This document shows, one piece after another, positions 23,405 through 28,993 of a DNA stretch of 28,993 nt. The stretch is from JBEEMU01 sp043778315 (GTDB taxonomy: Bacteria > Bacteroidota > Bacteroidia > Chitinophagales > Saprospiraceae), in the NCBI GenBank assembly GCA_043778315.1, contig JAYWGJ010000201.1, forward strand, positions 1 to 28,993, written 5' to 3'. Each line of letters starts with the position of its first letter. Positions within the stretch are counted from its first letter, which is position 1. Under the pieces are notes generated by a model. That model was not told the origin of the DNA, did no database searches, and saw only the letters and a list, made by a program, of their open reading frames with translations. A program made the translations under genes and the position numbers.

Positions 23405-24526
23405 ATGACACCGTTATTAATAGATGAAGTTCGTCCCTTCCAACTACATTCAACCTGCCAAGTAGTTAGCGGTGCGCAACGCTCGCTTATTGTAGATATT
23501 TACAAGGGTGAATCTCATTTAATACCAAATATTCTCGCTAATATACTGAGAAATAGCGCAGGAAAAACTATTGCGGAAATCATGAAAGAATATGCTAATA
23601 GCACAGAAGATAAAGAAATACTTGCAGAGTATATTGCTTTTCTATATGAAAATGATATTATACTGTTCTCTAATAAGCTCGAATGTTATACAAATCTGTC
23701 TTTGCACTTCGACACTCCTGATATTATTACAAATGCAATAGTTGATGTACGAAATTTTAGTACATATAGACTAGGAAATATATTCCTGAAATTTCAAATA
23801 TTAAATATTCGCTATATTCAAGTTAGATTCTTAGAACAAGTAACTGTCAAAAATATACAAGCCATATTGTCACTATTAAGTAGTCGGGTTGAAGCACTTG
23901 AAATTATTTTACCATATAACGAAAAAGAGTTGGAAGAGTTACTGTATTTATTTAGTAGTGATGTAAGACTACAAGCAGTCGTATTATATGGTGGTAATTC
24001 AGATGAAATTATGAAAATATCAAATAATAGCAGAAAGGTAATTGTAACAACTAATCAGATTAATAGCGTCGCGCATTGTGGTAATATTTCCAAACATTAT
24101 TTTTCTGTAAGTAGAGATACTTTCACCGAGTCGCAGCAGCACAATACCTGCCTGAACCGCAAAATCAGTATTGACGCAGATGGTTATATCAAAAACTGCC
24201 CGAGTATGGCGCATCATTTTGGTCATATTAGTGATACGCGGCTCGAGGACGTAGTACAAAACCCCGAGTTCACAAAATACTGGTATATTCACAAAGACCA
24301 AATCAGTGTATGCCGCGACTGCGAGTTTCGACACATCTGCACAGATTGCCGTGCCTATATAGAAGACCCTACCGACCTGCACAGCAAGCCGCTCAAATGC
24401 GGCTACAATCCCTACACCTGTGAATGGGAAGAATGGAGTACGAACCCTTTGAAGCAAAAAGCTATCGAGGCGTATGGACTGCAAGAGGTTGCCTTGTCCT
24501 CTCGTACCGATAACAAAACAAAATAA
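23405..24526 (+). CDS. gwsS: Grasp-with-spasm SPASM-domain protein GwsS
   Basis: 373 residues. The C-terminal third is a SPASM domain, which binds auxiliary iron-sulfur clusters in radical-SAM peptide enzymes: Cys249 and Cys265 (C-x10-G-x4-C around ISIDADGYIKN), Cys303-x2-Cys306-x5-Cys312-x2-Cys315, and Cys332; Cys339 is extra. The N-terminal two thirds looks like a barrel-type fold (LEIILPYNEKELEELL and similar), but no CxxxCxxC motif for a SAM-binding cluster is present: N-terminal cysteines such as Cys18 are isolated. I recall this as a property of the family, which would mean non-SAM chemistry or a recognition role. The first two thirds are AT-rich, while the part after about 24115 has the GC of the exporter genes. 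Confidence 0.85.
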   Translation: MTPLLIDEVRPFQLHSTCQVVSGAQRSLIVDIYKGESHLIPNILANILRNSAGKTIAEIMKEYANSTEDKEILAEYIAFLYENDIILFSNKLECYTNLSLHFDTPDIITNAIVDVRNFSTYRLGNIFLKFQILNIRYIQVRFLEQVTVKNIQAILSLLSSRVEALEIILPYNEKELEELLYLFSSDVRLQAVVLYGGNSDEIMKISNNSRKVIVTTNQINSVAHCGNISKHYFSVSRDTFTESQQHNTCLNRKISIDADGYIKNCPSMAHHFGHISDTRLEDVVQNPEFTKYWYIHKDQISVCRDCEFRHICTDCRAYIEDPTDLHSKPLKCGYNPYTCEWEEWSTNPLKQKAIEAYGLQEVALSSRTDNKTK

Positions 24527-24532
24527 CCTCCC

Positions 24533-25165
24533 ATGCCTTTTCAGCACTACCCGCAGCGCGACGCGATGGACTGCGGACCCACCTGCTTGCGCATGGTGGC
24601 GCGGCACTACGGGCGGCTGTACGCGCTGCCGCTCCTGCGCGAGTGGTGCTATATAGACCGCGAAGGCGTATCGCTTTCGGGCATCAGCGAAGCGGCGGAG
24701 CGCGTCGGGCTGCGTACCTTAGCGGTGCGCGTGGACTACGATAAACTGCACGAAGACGCGCCCTTGCCCTGCATCGCGCACTGGAATCAGAACCATTTTG
24801 TGGTGGTGTACAAGGCGACGTGGCGGCACGTTTGGGTGGCAGACCCTGCGGCGGGCAAGTTTAAGCTCACCCGCGCCGAGTTCGAAAAGAGCTGGTCGGT
24901 AGGTGCGGATATTGTGATAGATGCGGCAGCAGATGCCGCGCCGTTCACTGCCCGCAAAGGCGGTATTTTATTGCTTTTAGAGCCTACGCCCGATTTTTAT
25001 AAAGATAGCGACGACGACAGCAGCGCGTCCCCGACCGAGCAGTCGGGTGCGTTTTTGTGGCAATACCTGCGCCCGCATACGCGCCTGATAGCGCAGTTAG
25101 CGGTCGGATTGTTGGTCGGTAGCGGCTTGCAATTGCTGTTTCCTATCTCACGCAAGCGGTGGTAG
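24533..25165 (+). CDS. C39 peptidase plus first helix of a split peptide exporter (frameshifted)
   Basis: 210 residues in frame: a C39 bacteriocin-processing peptidase with Cys14 in MDCGPTCL, His88 in QNHFVVVY and Asp104 in VADPA, the expected triad. It cuts after a double glycine, matching the precursor leader. The chain then continues into the first transmembrane helix (LIAQLAVGLLVGSGLQLLFP) and stops, because a base appears to be missing at about 25139-25146: one additional T would join it to the next frame as FPYLTQAVVDVGI. Joined, the protein is about 748 residues, the usual size for these exporters. As it stands, it lacks the ATPase. Sequencing error or a real loss are both possible. 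It starts 6 bases after gwsS. Confidence 0.82.
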   Translation: MPFQHYPQRDAMDCGPTCLRMVARHYGRLYALPLLREWCYIDREGVSLSGISEAAERVGLRTLAVRVDYDKLHEDAPLPCIAHWNQNHFVVVYKATWRHVWVADPAAGKFKLTRAEFEKSWSVGADIVIDAAADAAPFTARKGGILLLLEPTPDFYKDSDDDSSASPTEQSGAFLWQYLRPHTRLIAQLAVGLLVGSGLQLLFPISRKRW

Positions 25166-26778
25166 ATGTGGGCATCGAGAACCAAGATATTGCTTTTATC
25201 TACTTGGTTTTGCTTGCGCAAACCATGCTTTTTTTGGCGCAACTGACCGTAGAGTTTTTGCGGGCGTGGATATTGCTGCACATCAGCACGCGCATCAATA
25301 TCGCGCTCATCTCCAATTTTCTACTCAAATTATTGCAGTTGCCTATCGGTTTTTTTGAAAGCAAAACGACGGGCGACCTCATGCAGCGCATCGGCGACCA
25401 TCACCGCATCGAGCAGTTTCTGACGGGGCAGTCGCTCAGTACGCTTTTTTCGCTGTTCAACTTCGTTGTTTTCGGCGCGGTGATACTGTTTTATAGTCCT
25501 ACCATTTTTGTATTGGTGCTGACTACCAACGTGTTGTACGGCTTGTGGGTTTGGGGTTTTATGCGGCAACGCAAAATATTAGATTATAAACGGTTCAACC
25601 TGCAAGCGCAAAACAACGGACAAATCATGGAGTTGCTCGGCGGCGTACAAGAGCTAAAATTAGCGAACGCGGAGCGGCAAAAACGCTGGGAATGGGAGCG
25701 CGTACAAGTAAAGTTGTTTCGCACGAGCGTAAAAGGCATGGGTTTGGAGCAGTTGCAGCAAGTAGGCGGTACGCTATTGCAGCAAGGCAAAGATGTGATT
25801 ATCACTTTTATTGCCGCGAAAGCGGTCATCGATGGGCAGTTGTCGCTCGGTATGATGTTGGCGTTGCAATATATTGTAGGGCAACTCAACGCGCCGCTCA
25901 TGCAGTTTATTGGTTTTATGCGCGCCGCGCAAGATGCCAAAATCAGCCTCGAACGCTTAGGCGAAATACACTCGTTGCCTGCCGAAAACAAGCGCGCCGA
26001 AGGCAGCAGCAATAGTTTACTTTGGGCAGAAGCCGCCGATATAGAGCTTGTAAACCTGTCGTTTAGGTACGGCAGTCTTAGCTCGCCGCTTGTGCTGTCC
26101 GACCTGTCGCTCACTATCCCTGCGGGCAAAACGACGGCTATTGTAGGCACGTCGGGGAGCGGCAAAACCACACTGCTCAAATTATTGCTGCGGTTTTATC
26201 CGCCTACGAGCGGCGATATTCGCTTAGGCGCGAACGGGTCGTTGTCGCAAACCGACCATTATGCGTGGCGCGCCCGTTGCGGCGTAGTGATGCAAGAAGG
26301 TTTTATATTTTCGGATACGATAGCGCGCAATATCGCGCTCGGCGACGACGACCAAATAGACTACATGCGGCTGCATGAAGCGGCGCGTATCGCGAATATT
26401 GACGAGTTTGTCGCCGACCTGCCGTTAGGTTATCAGAGCAAAATAGGCGGCGACGGCTTAGGCATCAGTGGCGGACAAAAGCAACGGCTGCTGATAGCTC
26501 GAGCGGTGTACAAGCAGCCTGAATACATTTTTTTTGATGAAGCGACAAGCAGCTTAGACGCTAATAATGAACGACTTATCATGCAAAACCTCTCAGCGTT
26601 TAACACAGGACGAACCGTTGTAGTCGTCGCGCATCGCCTTAGTACCGTCCGCAACGCCGACCAAATCATCGTTTTGGAACGCGGCAAAGTGATAGAGCAA
26701 GGTACGCACGCACAGCTCTCCGCGCTACGCGGCGCGTATTACGGCTTAGTCAAAAATCAGTTGGAATTGGGTAATTGA
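25159..26778 (+). CDS. Membrane and ATPase part of the split peptide exporter
   Basis: Second half of the frameshifted exporter (539 residues from an alternative GTG; the true protein would begin in the upstream frame). It holds the remaining transmembrane helices and a complete nucleotide-binding domain: Walker A GTSGSGKTT, signature ISGGQKQRLLIARAV, Walker B YIFFDEATSSLD and the histidine in VVVVAHRLST. It would power export of the matured peptide across the inner membrane, with HlyD and an outer-membrane TolC-type channel (not in this window). All motifs are intact, so the break looks recent or artefactual. If the break is real, this half may still be translated from the GTG or from the first in-frame ATG near 25226. 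Confidence 0.85.
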   Translation: MVDVGIENQDIAFIYLVLLAQTMLFLAQLTVEFLRAWILLHISTRINIALISNFLLKLLQLPIGFFESKTTGDLMQRIGDHHRIEQFLTGQSLSTLFSLFNFVVFGAVILFYSPTIFVLVLTTNVLYGLWVWGFMRQRKILDYKRFNLQAQNNGQIMELLGGVQELKLANAERQKRWEWERVQVKLFRTSVKGMGLEQLQQVGGTLLQQGKDVIITFIAAKAVIDGQLSLGMMLALQYIVGQLNAPLMQFIGFMRAAQDAKISLERLGEIHSLPAENKRAEGSSNSLLWAEAADIELVNLSFRYGSLSSPLVLSDLSLTIPAGKTTAIVGTSGSGKTTLLKLLLRFYPPTSGDIRLGANGSLSQTDHYAWRARCGVVMQEGFIFSDTIARNIALGDDDQIDYMRLHEAARIANIDEFVADLPLGYQSKIGGDGLGISGGQKQRLLIARAVYKQPEYIFFDEATSSLDANNERLIMQNLSAFNTGRTVVVVAHRLSTVRNADQIIVLERGKVIEQGTHAQLSALRGAYYGLVKNQLELGN

Positions 26779-26808
26779 GGGTTGAGTATATTTATTTTAC
26801 TAATGTGT

Positions 26809-27468
26809 TTATTTTACCAACTCAAAATCCAAAATGAACTTAAATTGCAGTAAAATAGCCAAAATTTGGGTTAAACGGTGACCGTCGGTCGCGTCATAAG
26901 CGGAGCTAATCGTATATTTTTTATCACTCATCACCATAAAATACCAATTTCGTCCGATGATGTACGCACCGTAAATAGGAATATGCGTTTTTTGTACGCT
27001 TTGCGCAATAAGCATACCGAGCAACACTTGTGCGGTAGGGTCGTCTGCGTGTTTTTTGTCGCGTTTGTATTCGTGGAAACAAAAATACGGATTTCGCGCA
27101 AGCTCACCAATACCGTGCGCAATCATAAAATCGGATTTTGTTTTTAGCGCAACGCCTTCATACACACCTGTTATTTCTTTTTCGTAGTACGACCGATATT
27201 GTTTTTCTTCGTTATAATAATCGACCATTAGTAAAATAGGCGAAATAAAGTTCATTTTTAAATCTTCTTCGTTCCAAAAATCGACGTACCTAAACAGCCG
27301 TGCGCGCAGCGACTCGAGCTGCTCGGAGGCATACGCAGGTAGCGCGTACACTTTTTGGTCTGCTCGCAGCCAAGCGTTTAATAATTGACTTTCGCCAAAT
27401 TCCCGTTTGAGGTTAAAGGTTTCCATCAATAAACCCTCCGTCCATTGTATTTTTTTTTCGCGCAGCAT
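26809..27468 (-). CDS. PD-(D/E)XK nuclease-like protein on the opposite strand inside the RiPP locus
   Basis: 219 residues on the minus strand, between exporter and HlyD gene. I recall similar proteins throughout Bacteroidota. The motif order is MNFISPILLMVDYYNEEK, then Asp in KTKSDFMIA, then Glu-x-Lys in FCFHEYKRDKK, then DPTAQVLLGMLIAQ, then PIYGAYIIGRNWYFMV, the layout of a restriction-enzyme-like fold. The targets are unknown. The gene at 11135-11740 has a similar core arrangement. It separates two genes that normally stand together, so it is likely an insertion. It shares a short divergent promoter region with the HlyD gene. An alternative start is Met at residue 15. Confidence 0.65.
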   Translation of the reverse strand: MLREKKIQWTEGLLMETFNLKREFGESQLLNAWLRADQKVYALPAYASEQLESLRARLFRYVDFWNEEDLKMNFISPILLMVDYYNEEKQYRSYYEKEITGVYEGVALKTKSDFMIAHGIGELARNPYFCFHEYKRDKKHADDPTAQVLLGMLIAQSVQKTHIPIYGAYIIGRNWYFMVMSDKKYTISSAYDATDGHRLTQILAILLQFKFILDFELVK

Positions 27469-27535
27469 AAAAATATATTTTTTTCAGTTATTTAAACACA
27501 AAAATACTACTTTTATACCAATAAATCAGTACAAA

Positions 27536-28798
27536 ATGCCACAAATCCACTCCGAAGAAATACAAGATTTGCTCGGCGCGCCGCCGATGTGGATAACTCG
27601 ATATGGCATCAGCATATTGGGCGTGTTGCTATTGGCTACGTTTTCGGTGGCGTGGATAGTGCAATATCCCGACGTGGTAAAAGCACCGATAGTGCTTACC
27701 GCAACGAACGCGCCGATACGCATGGCGGGCAAAACAAACGGCAGATTAGCGCGGCTGACGGTTGCCGACGGCGCGGCGGTAGCGCAAGGCGAACTACTCG
27801 CCGCCTTGCAAAGTAGCGCGAATATCGATGACGTATTGCACTTAGAGCAAGACTTGCAGCGTTTTGCCAACAATGATTTCAGTGCGGCTTACGCCAATAA
27901 AAATATTGGGCAACAGCCACGACAAATCGGCGAACTGCAAGCCGCGTACTCTGAATTTACCGCCGCCTTAGACGGCTTATTATTTTTCAAAAATAATAAC
28001 CTTTCGCCCGCGCAAATCGCTAATATTAAGACTCAAATCGCGCATTACGCCGACCTCGCTACCGCGTTGCGTAAGCAAATAAGTACCCTTCACGAAGAAG
28101 TAGCCTTAGCAAAACGCAATTACGACCGCAACCGTAATTTACTGCCCGAAGGCGTAGTGAGTAGTTTGGACGTGGAGCAAAAACAGACCGTTTACTTGCA
28201 ATATCAGCGACAGGAAGAGCAGTTGAGTGCGCAAATCATCAATTACGATATTAGCACCGCGCAGTTAGAGGCGCAAATATTCACCGCCGACCACGCGGCT
28301 GCCGACGCAAGTAGTAGCCGAACGATTGCTTTGCGCGAAGCCGTGCGCAAGCTGCAAGCGGCTGTTTTGGCATGGAAAGAAACGTATTTATTGTACGCCG
28401 TCACTTCGGGTGCGGTGAGTTTTAGCGCGCCGCTTAGTATCGGGCAGCCGATAGAAGCTGGCAAACCGCTTTTTACGCTCGTACCTGCAATGCAAGCGGT
28501 CGTCGGGCGCGTTCGGCTGCCGCCTGCGCGGTCGGGTAAGGTGCGCGAAGGACAATTAGTGCATATCAAATTAGACAATTATCCGTTTCGGGAATACGGC
28601 GCGTTGAGCGGCACGGTGAGCAAAATCAGCTTAGTAGTCGTCGATTCCAATTACCTGCTGCAAGTGCAACTTCTCGACGACTTGCACACTACTCGACAGC
28701 AAACGCTACCGTTTAAAAACGATATGCGCGGCACTGCCGAAATCGTCACGCGTCCGCGCCGCTTGCTCGAGCGGCTCTGGGACAGGCTGCGCGTGTAA
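27536..28798 (+). CDS. HlyD-family periplasmic adaptor of the peptide exporter
   Basis: 420 residues from the ATG at 27536 (the frame is open upstream to 27407, overlapping the divergent gene). One transmembrane helix (about 22-44, YGISILGVLLLATFSVAWIV) is followed by YPDVVKAPIVLTATNAP, a lipoyl-like half (GRLARLTVADGAAVAQGELLA), a coiled-coil hairpin (about 135-260, with LREAVRKL-type heptads later), a second lipoyl half (GAVSFSAPLSIGQPIEAG) and a C-terminal beta domain (KVREGQLVHIKLDNYPFREYG). It bridges the C39-ABC exporter to an outer-membrane channel. The length and composition match the exporter gene, so they probably arrived or evolved together. A weak TACTTTTA promoter box lies at 27508-27515. 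Confidence 0.88.
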   Translation: MPQIHSEEIQDLLGAPPMWITRYGISILGVLLLATFSVAWIVQYPDVVKAPIVLTATNAPIRMAGKTNGRLARLTVADGAAVAQGELLAALQSSANIDDVLHLEQDLQRFANNDFSAAYANKNIGQQPRQIGELQAAYSEFTAALDGLLFFKNNNLSPAQIANIKTQIAHYADLATALRKQISTLHEEVALAKRNYDRNRNLLPEGVVSSLDVEQKQTVYLQYQRQEEQLSAQIINYDISTAQLEAQIFTADHAAADASSSRTIALREAVRKLQAAVLAWKETYLLYAVTSGAVSFSAPLSIGQPIEAGKPLFTLVPAMQAVVGRVRLPPARSGKVREGQLVHIKLDNYPFREYGALSGTVSKISLVVVDSNYLLQVQLLDDLHTTRQQTLPFKNDMRGTAEIVTRPRRLLERLWDRLRV

Positions 28799-28816
28799 AT
28801 ATGTGAAATTCAAAAC

Positions 28817-28838
28817 AAAAAAAACGGCAGCCGCTCCA
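28817..28838. repeat. 22-base direct repeat, right copy
   Basis: Identical to 19417-19438 (eight A then CGGCAGCCGCTCCA). Here it forms the left arm of a full terminator. Confidence 0.7.
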
Positions 28839-28857
28839 ATGGAACGACTGCCGTTTT
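28817..28857. terminator. Terminator between hlyD-type gene and the T9SS cargo gene
   Basis: CGGCAG-CCGCTCCA pairs with TGGAACG-ACTGCCG with two mismatches on plus that become G-U pairs on minus. On minus it ends in eight T, so it is best suited to the T9SS gene; the TTTTATT on plus may also serve the HlyD gene. Confidence 0.8.
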
Positions 28858-28879
28858 ATTATAACTAAAACTAATAAAA

Positions 28880-28993
28880 TTATTTTGTTACTACGAAACG
28901 TGCAGTTTGCACACCTTTATCGGTAGTGATTTTGATGCTGTAAGTACCTGCTGCCAAGTCTTTGGTATCGTAAGCGAACAAGTCTTCGCTCAA
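28880..28993 (-). CDS. C-terminal end of a type IX secretion (T9SS) cargo protein, partial
   Basis: Only the last 37 residues are in the window; the gene runs off the right edge. The tail contains LAAGTYSIKITTDKGVQTA and RFVVTK, the classic T9SS C-terminal sorting signal (two short strands, a GxYxI motif and a basic end). Proteins with this tail cross the outer membrane through the type IX machinery and are then attached to the surface or released. What the upstream domains are cannot be known from here. Confidence 0.85.
   Translation of the reverse strand: MSEDLFAYDTKDLAAGTYSIKITTDKGVQTARFVVTK

Noticed and set aside
25136..25168. Programmed ribosomal frameshift in the exporter
   Set aside because: No slippery heptamer or downstream structure was seen; a missing base is the simpler reading, although it cannot be proved here.

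Overview
The window looks like chromosome from a member of the Bacteroidota, probably a Chitinophagia/Saprospiria-like lineage; the class is an inference. The evidence is: TAnnTTTG-type promoters with upstream TTTG boxes; an outer-membrane receptor of the Bacteroidota barrel family; a type IX secretion C-terminal sorting tail at the right edge; a DksA-like protein with the reduced two-cysteine finger; a long LspA; and a grasp-with-spasm peptide-maturation cluster.

Left part (1-9.3 kb), mostly housekeeping: a family 4 glycosyltransferase; a small secreted protein; glycyl-tRNA synthetase and an MsbA-like ABC exporter (both minus strand); a hemolysin III-family membrane protein; a DksA-like regulator; lipoprotein signal peptidase; and two tandem OmpH/Skp-like periplasmic chaperones. 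A strong hairpin between the DksA-like gene and lspA carries the likely lspA promoter inside its loop region.

Middle (9.3-19.3 kb): a structured imperfect inverted repeat, tRNA-Val(UAC) on the minus strand with its own promoter and terminator, three poorly characterised genes (DUF6882-like, DUF6892-like and a PD-(D/E)XK-like protein), an Xaa-Pro aminopeptidase followed closely by a DUF4230 protein, a 5'-nucleotidase-type metallophosphatase followed closely by murB, and a large TonB-dependent-receptor-like barrel protein.

Right part (19.3-28.8 kb), the main point of interest: a RiPP (ribosomally made, modified peptide) locus of the grasp-with-spasm type. In order it has a GC-rich structured leader, a 65-residue precursor with a double-glycine leader and four cysteines, a strong terminator, a secreted OmpA-DUF6624 protein, the ATP-grasp maturase GwsG, a 75-residue unknown protein, the SPASM protein GwsS, a C39-peptidase ABC exporter split by a one-base frameshift, an inserted minus-strand gene, and a HlyD-type adaptor. 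In the expected scheme, GwsG and GwsS modify the precursor, the C39-ABC/HlyD pair removes the leader and exports the product, and the OmpA-DUF6624 protein meets it in the periplasm. The last step is inference.

Unusual points in this locus: gwsS lacks the radical-SAM CxxxCxxC motif; base composition changes sharply inside gwsS, suggesting a mosaic; the exporter is frameshifted; and the secreted DUF6624 gene is embedded in the operon. The right edge cuts a minus-strand T9SS cargo gene, of which only the C-terminal tail is visible. All assignments are from reading the sequence; no database search was run.
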